Of a stretch of 64,000 bases of DNA, positions 16,263-25,437 are shown piece by piece. The DNA comes from Ruminococcus sp. (GTDB lineage: Bacteria; Bacillota; Clostridia; Oscillospirales; Ruminococcaceae). Made by a program: the position numbers and the translations under genes. The stretch lies in assembly GCA_017471405.1 (NCBI GenBank), contig JAFUTK010000017.1, positions 21,466-85,465 of the forward strand, given 5' to 3'. Position 1 is the stretch's first letter. Each line of letters opens with the position of its first letter. A model generated the notes under the pieces. It was not told the origin of the DNA, searched no databases, and saw nothing but the letters and a program-made list of their open reading frames with translations.

Positions 16263-19200
16263 TTATTTGTTTTCGCCCCACTTGATGAAGTCCTCGAATT
16301 CCAAGGGCTTTGCGTAGTAGTAGCCCTGAAAGCTGTGAACGTCGTACTGGCGGAGTATCTCGCCCATACCGGAGGTCTCGATGCCCTCAATGCAGACCAC
16401 CGCGCCGTAGGTGGTGGCAACATTCACGAAGGCCTTGATGAGCTCCCGCTCCTTGTCGTCCTCCTCGATCATTCGTACAAAGCTGCGGTCAATCTTGATG
16501 GTGTCGAAGGGCAGGTCCTTGACTATGCTGACAGATGAGAAGCCTGTTCCGAAGTCGTCCAAAGCGATCTGAACGCCCCGTCCCCGCAGGCTGACTACAA
16601 TATTTCTAAGCAGCACGATATCCAGCAGCCGGCATCTCTCGGTTATCTCAAGGCACAGGTGCTCAGACGGGAAGCCCGTCATCTCCAGTATGCCGATGAC
16701 CATATCCACAAAGTTTGCCTTTTCCAGCTGAGTGTAGGAGAGGTTCACGTTGATGATGAAGTCCGGGTCGGTCTCCAATATCTTCTTTGCGTCTCTGATA
16801 GCTGTGGTGAGTATCCACTCTCCAAGGTCGGGGAAGAGGGGGTCCTGCTCCAGCAGGGGGATAAAGTGGTCGGGTGGCACAACGCCGTATTCCTCGTTCC
16901 TCCACCGCAGCAGCGCCTCGGCGCCGATGAGCCTCTCGCTCTTGGCGTCCACCACCGGCTGATAGAGCAGATAGAACCCCTTGTAGCCCTGAGCGATAGA
17001 AGCTCTGATGGCGTGGAGCTTTTCAAGCCTCTGCCTGTTGCTGCTGTTAAGGTCGTTGTTGAACACCACCAAATCGCCCTGACGGCGGGCCTTTGACTCG
17101 GTGTAGGCGAAGGTCAGGCAGGTCATCACCGTCTGGGAGTCGATGTTGAAGTTGTCAACGGCAATAGCTCCGGAATTGAGCTCCAGCATTATGTGCCTGC
17201 CGTCGATGTCGATGCCCTCCCGGTAGTGTGTGCGCAGGTCGGTATATCTTTCCTCAACCTCGTCCATAGAAAGAGTAGTGCTGACAACCGCGAACTTGGT
17301 GCCGTCCAGACGGTAAACGCTTCCGGCGTTGCCCACGTGCTCAAACAGGAACCTGCCGAACATTTGCAGCACCAGATTGCCGAAGTGGTAGCCGTATATC
17401 TCGTTTATTTCGGAGAACTTGGCGATGCCCGCAATGATAATGTGCATCTGATTGTTCTTGATGATGTTTGACTGTATGTCCTCAAAGAAGCCGTACTGGT
17501 TTCTGAGGCCGGTGAGGGAGTCGATGTTGCTCTGAACGCCGTGGTCCCTGATGACTCCGCAGAAATACTCCGGGTCGCCGTTCTCGTCCTTGAGCACTAT
17601 GCCCTTGCAGGTGCAGACGCTGTACTCGCCGTTTATCTTCCTTGCGCGGTACTGCATATCGTGACCGTTCGCTTCGCCCTTGAATATCTCAGCGATGCCC
17701 TCGTGGTAGGCGTTCCTGTCATCCTCGTGGATATGCTCCTCCCAGATGTCTCCCGCGGCGAACATATACTCCCCGGGCAGCCCGAAGGAATCCACCGCTG
17801 CCTTTGACCATCTGGAATAGTCATATCTCATATCGCAGAGGTAGACATACTTGCCCTCGGCAACTATGGAGAAGGTCTCGAAGAGGCCGTCTAGCTGCCG
17901 CCTGCGTTCAGTGGGTATCTGTATTTTTATCTCCTGCTTTTCGGCGTCCTTCAGAGCCTTGCCGGACTTCAGGGCGGTTTTGTCTATGTACATATCCTCG
18001 TCAGCGCGGTTGAACACGTCGGACACCTTGCTGTCGGTCTTGCTGTCATACACGCCTATGCCCACCGCCACCGCAGGACCGTCGCCGGTCTTGAGATTCT
18101 CGATAGAGCGGTTTTTCAGGGTGGCGATAAGGGAGTCTCTCTTCTGATAGTCGCCGCCTGCCAGCACCGCCGCGAACTCGTCTCCGCCGATGCGGAACAC
18201 CGGGCTGTGAGCGAAAACCCCGCATATCATTCGGCAGGCCGAGCGGATATACTCATCTCCCGCCTTATGGCCTTCTGTATCGTTGACGTGCTTAAGGTCG
18301 TTGATGTCGCAAATTACAATAGCAAAGGGGGAGTGCTCCGATGAGGCATCGATGTTGCGCTGGATAGACTCCTCAAACTCGCGGTAGGCGGTCATATTTC
18401 TGGTGCCGGTGAGGCCGTCGCGCCTTGCCAGCTCGTTGGCGCGGTTGAGAGCCTCTATCTGCTCCTGCTCCTTCTTTACCTCCTCGTCGATGTTCTCCAT
18501 TCCGAGAATGAAGTGGACGTTGTCGCTGGAGCGCATTATGGTGAGCCTTGTGTGCTCCACCCTATCCTTGCGAATGCGCCTGTAGTCAGCGCTGTACTGC
18601 TTGGAATTCTCCAGTGCGGAGATGATGTAGTCCTTGTCGAGTATAGTTATGATACGGTCCAGGTCCTCCGGGTGGACATCATAATTTGCCATTTTGAAGC
18701 TCTCCTCAAAGAAGTTGAGCCCCTCAACTCTTACGCTGGGGTCATCAGTGCTTGCAGCGGCGGAATATCTCGAATAGTCCCCGGTGTTGATGTTGACGTA
18801 GTAAAGCAGGTCATAGCGCGAGGCCAGGCTGTTGACCATCTGGCTGTATGTGACGCTCTGTCGCTTGGTCTCCTCAAAAGCCTTCTTTGCCTCCACCTCG
18901 TCGTTGATGTTCTCAATTCCCACAAGGATATGCTTTCTGTCGCTGGCCCATATCTGCGAGCAGCGGCAGTGCATAACCTCACCGTTTATCACCAGACGGT
19001 AGGTGTCGTTGTACATCTTGGTGTTCTTGAGGTTGTTGAGCATATTCTGCTTGTCGTAAAGGGGAATTACCCTTTCGGCGTCCTCCGGGTGGACATATAT
19101 TTTAAGGTTCTTCAGGCTTTCTGTAAAGAAGTCCTGCCCCTTGGGCGGAACGTGCATGCTCTTGTAAACGTCTGTCGAGGAATACTCAAAGTAGCTGTCG

Positions 19201-19709
19201 TCCTCCATGTTGACGTAGTAGAGGGTATCATAGTGGGCCGCAAGGCTCCCGGCGATCTGGTTGTAGATCTCCCGCTCCTGCTCGTACTGCTCCGCCTGCA
19301 TACGCTCTCTCACCTGCTTGTCCACGTTCTGGACGCCCAGGATAAAGTAGTCGTCATCTCGGCTTATGCCTCTGATAAGGCGCAGCGAATGATATACCGG
19401 CTTGCCGTCAATGACAAGGCGGTATTCTATGCGGCGCATGGTGCCCTTCTCGACCTGCGCCATCAGGTTCTCCTTCTGGATATCCTGCATAAATATATGC
19501 TTATCCTCTTCATAGACCACCTGATCGGCATCTCTGATGAGGTTCTTGAAGAAGTCCTCGCCGCCCTGCTCTATGTGCAGCGACTGGAACTCTGTGTCGG
19601 CAGAGTACCACTGATACTCATTGGTCTTGGCGTTGACATAGTAAACGCTGGTATATTCGATAAGCAGAGCCTCGGCTATCTTGGTAAAGATGGGGTCGTT
19701 GTTTATCAT
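16263..19709 (-). CDS. Multi-PAS GGDEF/EAL cyclic-di-GMP protein
   Basis: Cytoplasmic protein of 1148 aa with three similar PAS-like sensor units (about 6-140, 148-285, 290-420; each carries a YYVN motif near its start), a GGDEF domain with intact RIGGDEF (near 508), a fourth PAS (about 605-725), a second GGDEF-like domain whose motif is degraded to RLDGTKF (near 802), and an EAL domain (about 895-1145). The EAL catalytic set appears complete: EALLRW, NVNLS, EITER, DDFGTG, KIDRSF, IEGIET and QGYYYAKP. It can probably both make and break c-di-GMP. The ATG at 19709 is chosen because the one at 19715 lies only 2 bp from the gggagg site. No transmembrane helix is seen. Confidence 0.93.
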   Translation of the reverse strand: MINNDPIFTKIAEALLIEYTSVYYVNAKTNEYQWYSADTEFQSLHIEQGGEDFFKNLIRDADQVVYEEDKHIFMQDIQKENLMAQVEKGTMRRIEYRLVIDGKPVYHSLRLIRGISRDDDYFILGVQNVDKQVRERMQAEQYEQEREIYNQIAGSLAAHYDTLYYVNMEDDSYFEYSSTDVYKSMHVPPKGQDFFTESLKNLKIYVHPEDAERVIPLYDKQNMLNNLKNTKMYNDTYRLVINGEVMHCRCSQIWASDRKHILVGIENINDEVEAKKAFEETKRQSVTYSQMVNSLASRYDLLYYVNINTGDYSRYSAAASTDDPSVRVEGLNFFEESFKMANYDVHPEDLDRIITILDKDYIISALENSKQYSADYRRIRKDRVEHTRLTIMRSSDNVHFILGMENIDEEVKKEQEQIEALNRANELARRDGLTGTRNMTAYREFEESIQRNIDASSEHSPFAIVICDINDLKHVNDTEGHKAGDEYIRSACRMICGVFAHSPVFRIGGDEFAAVLAGGDYQKRDSLIATLKNRSIENLKTGDGPAVAVGIGVYDSKTDSKVSDVFNRADEDMYIDKTALKSGKALKDAEKQEIKIQIPTERRRQLDGLFETFSIVAEGKYVYLCDMRYDYSRWSKAAVDSFGLPGEYMFAAGDIWEEHIHEDDRNAYHEGIAEIFKGEANGHDMQYRARKINGEYSVCTCKGIVLKDENGDPEYFCGVIRDHGVQSNIDSLTGLRNQYGFFEDIQSNIIKNNQMHIIIAGIAKFSEINEIYGYHFGNLVLQMFGRFLFEHVGNAGSVYRLDGTKFAVVSTTLSMDEVEERYTDLRTHYREGIDIDGRHIMLELNSGAIAVDNFNIDSQTVMTCLTFAYTESKARRQGDLVVFNNDLNSSNRQRLEKLHAIRASIAQGYKGFYLLYQPVVDAKSERLIGAEALLRWRNEEYGVVPPDHFIPLLEQDPLFPDLGEWILTTAIRDAKKILETDPDFIINVNLSYTQLEKANFVDMVIGILEMTGFPSEHLCLEITERCRLLDIVLLRNIVVSLRGRGVQIALDDFGTGFSSVSIVKDLPFDTIKIDRSFVRMIEEDDKERELIKAFVNVATTYGAVVCIEGIETSGMGEILRQYDVHSFQGYYYAKPLEFEDFIKWGENK

Positions 19710-19765
19710 ACCCATTCCTCCCGTAGTGTAAATCTGACAATGCGGGTCACAGATTGTTATATTAT

Positions 19766-19794
19766 ATTATAACATATATCCAGTATTTAATCAA
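19766..19794 (-). promoter_or_regulatory. Promoter of the PAS/GGDEF/EAL gene
   Basis: Minus strand: -35 TTGATT, 17-bp spacer, -10 TATAAT with TGT before it. Confidence 0.75.
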
Positions 19795-19854
19795 GTACAA
19801 ATTACCATTTTTTATAGGAAATTGCAAAAAAAGAAAAGCGCCCTCAAAGAGCGC

Positions 19855-19978
19855 TTAAAATCCATCGCCGCAAGTAAATGTTTGCGCAGCAAACTTTCGT
19901 CTAATTGCTTGCAATTAGACTGGATACCTTAATTATTATTTTTTCATTATTCATTGAGCAGCGGCGCCAGCCGCCGCG
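19855..19978. repeat. Relic of the CACAAT-type intergenic element
   Basis: The core gtttgcgcagcaaactt, then taatt, tgcaattag and ctgga, matches the interior of the element at 32149-32326 almost base for base. The ends differ: here aattattattttttcattat and attcatt replace the CACAAT terminal repeats. It fills the gap between ptsI and the c-di-GMP gene and includes inverted repeats (gcgcagcaaac, ctaattgcttgcaattag). Confidence 0.65.
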
Positions 19979-19980
19979 TT

Positions 19981-21657
19981 TCAGGTCACACCTGCGTGAG
20001 CCTTAGCTCCCGGCAGCTGACGACATTCCTCCAGCTTGACGGTGCGTATCCGCTGGCGCAGCGGCAGCACCTGCGAGGGCGTTACGGACAGTGCATCAAT
20101 TCCCAGCTTTAAGAAATCCTCGGTGAGGGTCAGGTCGGCGCCCAGCTCTCCGCATATGCTGACGGGTATGCCGTGCTTGTGGGCGTTGCGGCAGGTGATG
20201 TCAATGAATTTCAGCAGCGCCCGGTGTGTGCGGTTCTCAAAGTAGCTTTCCAGCATAAGGTTCTGCCGGTCAAAGGCTAAAACATACTGCTCCAAATCAT
20301 TGGTGCCGATGGAGAAGAAATCCACCTCCGCCGCCAGCTCATCGCTGAGTATCACCGCCGCCGGGGTCTCAATCATTATACCCACCTTGACGTCCTCCCG
20401 GAAGGGCTGGTTCTTGGCGCGCAGCTGCGCCTTGGCTTCTTCTATTAGAGCCTTGGCCTGCCGCACCTCCTCAATGTCGGTGATAAGCGGCAGCATTATC
20501 GCCAGCTGACCGTAAACTGATGCCCGGTACAGCGCCCGCAGCTGGGTCTTGAACATCTCCGGACGCATAAGGCAGAGGCGTATGGAGCGCACTCCCAAAG
20601 CGGGGTTCTCCTCCTTGGCGAGGCCGAAGTATTTGATGTTCTTGTCGGCGCCGGCGTCCATCGTTCTGATGACGACCTTCCTGCCGCCCATTCTCTCCAC
20701 TACCTGACGGTAGTTGTAGAACTGCTCCTCCTCGTCGGGAACGCTGTTGCGGCCCAGATAAAGGAACTCACTGCGGTAGAGCCCAATGCCTCCCGCGTCG
20801 TTTTCCAGTGCGTAGTTGAGGTCGTTGAGACCTGCGATATTGGCAAACACCTGTATCTCAGTGCCGTCTAAGGTGACGTTTTTCCTGCCCTTGAAGCGCT
20901 TTAACAGCTCACGCTTTTTGGCCTCCTCCTCCTCGAGGCGGGCAAGGCGCTTTAAGGTCTTTTCGTCCGGGTCGATATAAAGCTCGCCGTCGTAGCCGTC
21001 GATGATAGCCTCCATACCCCGCAGCATACTTAGCTTCTCAGCACCGATGCCGATGATGGCGGGGATATTCATAGTCCTTGCCAAAATGGCGGTGTGAGAA
21101 TTTGAAGAGCCGTAGCAGGTGACGATGCCCAGCACCATAGAGAGGTCTATCTGCAAGGTCTCCGAGGGCATGAGGTCGTCGGCGCAGAGAATTACCTTTT
21201 CGGTCAGCTCGATGCGCTTTTCGTCCTTGTTCTGAATGTGTCTTATCAGCCTGTCGCAGACGTCCTTTAAGTCGGCGGCGCGGCTCTTAATATAGTCCGA
21301 GCTCATCTTCTGGAAGGACTGAGCCAGGTCTCTTGCGGTCTGCGCCACGGCGTAGTCTGCAGAGAAGTGATCGTCGCTTATCCTGCTGACGATAGACCTG
21401 ATGAAGGACTCGTCCGCCAGCAGCATTTTGTGTATGATGAAAATGCCGGCCTCGTTCTCTCCCACCTTTTCGAGGGCGGTGGTATAGAGCTCCTCCAGCT
21501 CGGCAAGGGCATACTCTTTTGCCGCTTCAAATCTTTTGAGCTCCCGCTCCGTATCCTTGATGAGGCGCTTTGTGACCTCGTTCTCGTCCTGCTGGAAGTA
21601 GAACAGCTTGCCCTTTGCAATGCCGCCGAATACGGGCTTTCCTGATAAAATAAGCAT
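19981..21657 (-). CDS. ptsI: PTS enzyme I (phosphoenolpyruvate-protein phosphotransferase)
   Basis: Cytoplasmic enzyme that takes phosphate from PEP onto a histidine and passes it to HPr, the first step of all PTS sugar uptake. The active-site His188 lies in GSSNSHTAILARTMNIPAI; the PEP-binding signature DFFSIGTNDLEQYVLAFDRQ and the catalytic Cys in SICGELG follow. At 558 aa it is slightly shorter than usual (about 570). HPr is not adjacent, whereas in many Firmicutes ptsH precedes ptsI. A cre-like palindrome lies 26-39 bp before the start, which suggests CcpA control. Confidence 0.96.
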   Translation of the reverse strand: MLILSGKPVFGGIAKGKLFYFQQDENEVTKRLIKDTERELKRFEAAKEYALAELEELYTTALEKVGENEAGIFIIHKMLLADESFIRSIVSRISDDHFSADYAVAQTARDLAQSFQKMSSDYIKSRAADLKDVCDRLIRHIQNKDEKRIELTEKVILCADDLMPSETLQIDLSMVLGIVTCYGSSNSHTAILARTMNIPAIIGIGAEKLSMLRGMEAIIDGYDGELYIDPDEKTLKRLARLEEEEAKKRELLKRFKGRKNVTLDGTEIQVFANIAGLNDLNYALENDAGGIGLYRSEFLYLGRNSVPDEEEQFYNYRQVVERMGGRKVVIRTMDAGADKNIKYFGLAKEENPALGVRSIRLCLMRPEMFKTQLRALYRASVYGQLAIMLPLITDIEEVRQAKALIEEAKAQLRAKNQPFREDVKVGIMIETPAAVILSDELAAEVDFFSIGTNDLEQYVLAFDRQNLMLESYFENRTHRALLKFIDITCRNAHKHGIPVSICGELGADLTLTEDFLKLGIDALSVTPSQVLPLRQRIRTVKLEECRQLPGAKAHAGVT

Positions 21658-21682
21658 CCTTGCCTTACTCCCTCCTGTCTTT

Positions 21683-21696
21683 TGTAAACGTTTATA
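21683..21696. promoter_or_regulatory. cre-like (CcpA) site before ptsI
   Basis: TGTAAACGTTTATA matches the catabolite-responsive element TGWAARCGYTWNCW at all but one position on the plus strand, and at all but one on the other. It lies in the short leader of ptsI. Binding is inference from the match and the gene's function. Confidence 0.5.
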
Positions 21697-21795
21697 TCTA
21701 TACCTCTATTTTATTACAATTTATGAAAAATTACAAGTATCTTAAGCACAATTTACATATTATTAAGATTTTGTTAAGGCGCTTTGTCTGCCTAC

Positions 21796-21824
21796 TGGAC
21801 AAATCCCCCGACCTGTGTTATACT
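21796..21824 (+). promoter_or_regulatory. Promoter of the HAD phosphatase gene
   Basis: -35 TGGACA, 17-bp spacer, -10 TATACT with TGT before it; the start would be about 14 nt before the ATG, so the leader is very short. Confidence 0.75.
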
Positions 21825-21844
21825 TTAAGGACGGAGGTGTTTGA

Positions 21845-22495
21845 ATGGACATCACAGCTTTCAAGGGAGCAATTTTCGACCTGGACGGCACGCTGATAGA
21901 CTCGGCTCACGTCTGGAGCGACATTGACATAAAATTTCTCGCCCGCCGGGGGATAGCTATCCCTCCCGACTACGCCAAGACCGTCTCCACAATGAACTTC
22001 AATGACGCGGCGGTTTACACCAACGAGCGCTTTTCGCTGAACGAGCGCCCGGAGGATATGATAGCCGAGTGGTTCTCCTACGCTTTGGAGGAATACACCT
22101 ATAACATCAAGCCCCGCCCCCACGCGGCGGAGTATGTGCATATGCTTAGAGATAGGGGAGTGCGCCTTGCCATTGCAACCGCCTCCGACGAGCGGCTTTA
22201 CACCGCAGTGCTCATAGCTAACGGAATGTATGATTGTTTTGAGGCCTTTGCCTCCACCAATGAGGTCAGCCGGGGCAAGGGCTTCCCGGACGTCTACGAG
22301 CTGGCGGCGGAGCGCTTGGGTCTGACTGCGGGGGAGTGCATAGTATTTGAGGACATCATCGAGGGCATAAGGGGCGCCAAGGCGGGAGGCTTCGCGGCGG
22401 CGGCCTGCATAAACGGCATCTTCCCGCAGGACGAGGCCGCTCTGCGCTCGGAATCTGACATCTCTTTCACCGATTACAGGGAGCTGATGGTATGA
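21845..22495 (+). CDS. HAD-superfamily phosphatase (beta-PGM-like)
   Basis: Cytoplasmic hydrolase of 216 aa. Motif I is FDLDGTLIDS (nucleophile and acid Asp), motif II lies in LAIATASDERL, the lysine motif in VSRGKGFPDVY and motif IV in VFEDIIEG. The helical cap between residues 20 and 85 makes it subclass IA, like beta-phosphoglucomutase and phosphoglycolate phosphatase. The substrate is probably a small sugar phosphate but cannot be fixed from sequence. The ATG has ggaggtg upstream. The stop overlaps the next start by 4 bp (ATGA), which indicates coupled translation. Confidence 0.92.
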   Translation: MDITAFKGAIFDLDGTLIDSAHVWSDIDIKFLARRGIAIPPDYAKTVSTMNFNDAAVYTNERFSLNERPEDMIAEWFSYALEEYTYNIKPRPHAAEYVHMLRDRGVRLAIATASDERLYTAVLIANGMYDCFEAFASTNEVSRGKGFPDVYELAAERLGLTAGECIVFEDIIEGIRGAKAGGFAAAACINGIFPQDEAALRSESDISFTDYRELMV

Positions 22496-22809
22496 GCGCG
22501 CTTAAAAAGCTGGTGACGCCCTTGAACGTTCACGTTCTGCTGGGAATGGCGCACGCGGTGCTGCTGTTTCTGATGATAATCTGCTGGAACAGCGGGGACA
22601 TCAGCGGCATCGGTATCACCGAGGGCTTTTCCGCCGGCACCAAGCTGGCGGAGTGCATATTTGCGGGGCTTGTTCTTCTGACGGACATTTTCCTGCTGAT
22701 ACGCAGAAAGCTAACCCCTTTCAAGGCTTTGCTCTGTGCGGGAGTGTTCGCGGGGATACCGGCTGTATGCAGTCTGGTATTGATAGTTATTCCGGAGCAT
22801 TTGCTTTAG
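22492..22809 (+). CDS. Small membrane protein of unknown function (105 aa)
   Basis: Three hydrophobic helices (about 14-34, 52-70, 80-102) with short basic loops (RRKLTP). No domain is recognised. It is translationally coupled to the HAD phosphatase through the ATGA overlap and is followed by a terminator, so the two form a two-gene unit. It could be a membrane partner for the phosphatase; this is inference from position only. Confidence 0.8.
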   Translation: MSALKKLVTPLNVHVLLGMAHAVLLFLMIICWNSGDISGIGITEGFSAGTKLAECIFAGLVLLTDIFLLIRRKLTPFKALLCAGVFAGIPAVCSLVLIVIPEHLL

Positions 22810-22838
22810 CTGTACAGAAATTTGTACTTGTTTGTATT

Positions 22839-22870
22839 AGCCGAGCGGCTTTCTGCTGCTCGGCTTTTTT
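22839..22870 (+). terminator. Terminator of the HAD/membrane protein pair
   Basis: Stem agccgagc / gctcggct with a loop of about 11 nt and a tract of six T. Confidence 0.85.
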
Positions 22871-22874
22871 ACGT

Positions 22875-23255
22875 TAAGCCGTAGGGCGGGGGCTTGCCCC
22901 CGCCGCTTTTGCCTCCTCTGAAAGGTGAGGTGGCGCGCTAGCGCTGGAGGGGTTTCAGTTGGGCGCCCGCAGCTTGCTGTTCTGGGGACGGAAAAACGTT
23001 CGCTGGCGCTCACTGTTTCCTGCGAGTGCAGGACGGCAGCTTTTCGGCGCTGCGAAATTGGTTTGTTCTTGATAACTTGAACTAGTGGGAGAGCGTTGTG
23101 CCTTTTCGTTGCTATGCGCAGCGCCGTTTCGCGGCTGGCGCCGCGACCTGGGGCGCCGCCCCAGACCCTGCAAGGGCGCTGCCCTTGACCTGCCAGGGGG
23201 CTAGCGCGCCCCCTGGACCCGCGCAACGCGCTCCGCGTTCGATGTCCTTGCTTGG
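22875..23255 (-). repeat. Intergenic repeat, long copy B (reverse orientation)
   Basis: Reverse complement of the family seen at 4240, 26654 and 38264: the modules ggtacg-like end, aacgttcgctggcgctcact, gtttcctgcgagtgca, cttttcggcgctgcg, then caagggcgctgcccttg, ccagggggctagcgcgcccc and gcgcaacgcgctccgcgttc occur in reversed order. It is the only copy not directly after a stop codon in its own reading direction. It fills most of the 600-bp gap before typA. Open frames inside it are not believed. Confidence 0.75.
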
Positions 23256-23336
23256 TGCGTTGCTTTTTGTGCATTTTTCCGTTTTTTGCTGTGCATATTC
23301 ACCAAAACATTTCTCCCGCCTTGCTTTTATTTTTAT

Positions 23337-23365
23337 TTGCAAAATCCCACAAGCTGTGCTATAAT
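23337..23365 (+). promoter_or_regulatory. Promoter of typA
   Basis: -35 TTGCAA, 17-bp spacer, -10 TATAAT with TGC before it. The leader is about 40 nt. Confidence 0.8.
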
Positions 23366-23410
23366 ATATAGTCGGAGAATTGAAATATGTCCCTTCAGGA
23401 GGAATAAAGT

Positions 23411-25228
23411 ATGATAAGAGAAGACCTGCGAAACGTCGCAATAATCGCTCACGTAGACCACGGCAAAACTACCCTCGTTGACGGTATGCTCAAGCAGAGC
23501 GGTACCTTCCGGGAAAATCAGGCCGTCGATGAGCGCGTTATGGACTCAAATGATATCGAGCGCGAAAGAGGCATTACTATCCTCGCAAAGAATACGTCCA
23601 TTCACTACAAGGGCGTAAAAATAAACGTCATCGACACCCCGGGCCACGCCGACTTCGGCGGCGAGGTGGAGCGTGTGCTCAAAATGGTAAACGGCGTTAT
23701 CCTGCTGGTGGACGCCGCCGAGGGCCCTATGCCCCAGACCAGATTTGTACTGCAAAAGGCTCTTGAGCTGGGTCACAGGATAATTGTTGTCATCAATAAA
23801 ATTGACCGTCCCGATGCCCGTCTCAATGAGGTGGGCGATGAGGTGCTGGAGCTGCTGATGGACTTAGACGCATCCGACGAGCAGCTGGACAGCCCTATCA
23901 TCTACTGCTCCGGACGTGACGGCACCGCCACCCACAGCCCCAATGAGGAGGGCAAGGACTTAATGCCCCTGCTGGACGAGATACTGTCTTACATTCCCGC
24001 CCCCGAGGCTGACGAGGAGGGCACAATGCAGTACCTCGTTTCCGCTATCGACTACAATGACTATGTAGGGCGTATCGCCATCGGACGCATTGAGCGCGGT
24101 GTGATGAAGGTGGGTCAGGACGTTACCGTCGGCGACTATCACCAGACCAAGAAGGAATACCGCGGCAAGGTCGTTACGATGTACCAGATAGAGGGGCTTA
24201 ACCGCGTTCCCGTTGAGACCGCCAAGGCCGGCGATATCGTCTGCATCAGCGGTATCGAGAACATCACCATCGGAGACACAATCTGCGAGTTCGGTGCATT
24301 TGAGGCTCTGCCCTTCGTGAAGATATCCGAGCCCACCGTTGAGATGACCTTCTCGGTGAACGATTCGCCCTTCGCCGGCAGAGAGGGCAAGTTCGTTACC
24401 TCCCGCCAGCTGCGGGACAGGCTTTTCAGAGAGTTGCTGAAGGACGTTTCCCTTCGGGTTTCCGAGACCGATTCTACCGACAGCTTCAAGGTAGCCGGCA
24501 GAGGCGAGATGCACCTCTCCATACTGATTGAGAATATGCGCCGCGAGGGCTATGAGCTGGGAGTTTCCACCCCCCGCGTGCTTTACAAGGAGATAGACGG
24601 CAAGCTCAATGAGCCCATCGAGCGCCTTGTCATAGACGTTCCCGAGGGCAGCGTGGGAGCCGTTATGGAGAAGCTGGGCACCAGAAAGGCTGAGCTTCGC
24701 CAGATGACCCCTGTGGGCAGCCGTATGAGGCTGGAATTCCTTATCCCCTCAAGAGGACTGTTCGGCTACAGGAGCGAGTTCCTCACCGATACCAAGGGCG
24801 AGGGAATTTTAAGCTCGGTATTCCACAGCTATCAGCCCTACAAGGGTGAGATACAGAAGCGCAGCACCGGCTCACTGGTAGCCTTCGAGACCGGCGAGGC
24901 CGTCACCTACGGACTTTTCAACGCTCAGGAGCGCGGCGAGCTGTTCATCACCGCCGGCACCGCCGTTTATGAGGGAATGATAGTGGGAGCCTCTCCCAAG
25001 ACCGACGATCTGGTAGTCAACGTCTGCAAGCGCAAGCACCTGACCAACACCCGCGCCTCTGGCTCGGACGATGCGCTGAGGCTTATCCCTCCCCGCAATC
25101 TCTCGCTGGAGGATTGCCTTGAATTCCTCGCCGATGACGAGCTGCTGGAGGTAACCCCCAAGAGCCTGCGTATCAGAAAGCGCACCCTCTCAAACGTTCA
25201 GAGAGCCAAGGACAGGGCGAAGAGATAA
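23411..25228 (+). CDS. typA: Ribosome-associated GTPase TypA/BipA
   Basis: Translational GTPase of 605 aa that binds ribosomes and assists 50S assembly, especially in cold or stress. G1 is [10 protein letters not shown] (near residue 16), G2 RGITI, G3 [12 protein letters not shown] and G4 NKIDRPDA. Domains II, III and V follow, and a C-terminal TypA-specific segment ends in [16 protein letters not shown]. Length and order are normal. The ATG has aggagga 8 bp upstream. It has its own promoter and terminator. Confidence 0.97.
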   Translation: MIREDLRNVAIIAHVDHGKTTLVDGMLKQSGTFRENQAVDERVMDSNDIERERGITILAKNTSIHYKGVKINVIDTPGHADFGGEVERVLKMVNGVILLVDAAEGPMPQTRFVLQKALELGHRIIVVINKIDRPDARLNEVGDEVLELLMDLDASDEQLDSPIIYCSGRDGTATHSPNEEGKDLMPLLDEILSYIPAPEADEEGTMQYLVSAIDYNDYVGRIAIGRIERGVMKVGQDVTVGDYHQTKKEYRGKVVTMYQIEGLNRVPVETAKAGDIVCISGIENITIGDTICEFGAFEALPFVKISEPTVEMTFSVNDSPFAGREGKFVTSRQLRDRLFRELLKDVSLRVSETDSTDSFKVAGRGEMHLSILIENMRREGYELGVSTPRVLYKEIDGKLNEPIERLVIDVPEGSVGAVMEKLGTRKAELRQMTPVGSRMRLEFLIPSRGLFGYRSEFLTDTKGEGILSSVFHSYQPYKGEIQKRSTGSLVAFETGEAVTYGLFNAQERGELFITAGTAVYEGMIVGASPKTDDLVVNVCKRKHLTNTRASGSDDALRLIPPRNLSLEDCLEFLADDELLEVTPKSLRIRKRTLSNVQRAKDRAKR

Positions 25229-25277
25229 TATCCCGCGGCGAGATAGCGCATCCGGTAATTCAATGATTTTTCCCCGT

Positions 25278-25314
25278 AAAAGGTATCCCCGCCGGCAGGC
25301 GGGGGATACCTTTT
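25278..25314 (+). terminator. Terminator of typA
   Basis: Stem aaaaggtatcccc / ggggatacctttt with a GC-rich top. A second hairpin (gataaattcccgc / gcgggaatttatc, 25324-25352) follows directly and may be a backup or a processing structure. Confidence 0.85.
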
Positions 25315-25364
25315 ATGGAACAGGATAAATTCCCGCGTAGCGGGAATTTATCTCCTCATCCCCC

Positions 25365-25393
25365 TTGACAAATCCATCGCATTGTGCTATAAT
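25365..25393 (+). promoter_or_regulatory. Promoter of secG
   Basis: Consensus -35 TTGACA, 17-bp spacer, consensus -10 TATAAT with TGC before it. Confidence 0.88.
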
Positions 25394-25437
25394 ACACTAG
25401 ATATCCCATTTTTACCGAAAGGACTGTATTTTACAAA

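Noticed and set aside
18513-19772. 419-codon open frame antisense to the PAS/GGDEF/EAL gene
   Set aside because: A shadow of the GC-rich coding strand; it also runs through that gene's promoter. No ribosome site.
24967-25185. Minus-strand frame of 72 codons in typA
   Set aside because: Shadow frame within the conserved C-terminal part of typA.
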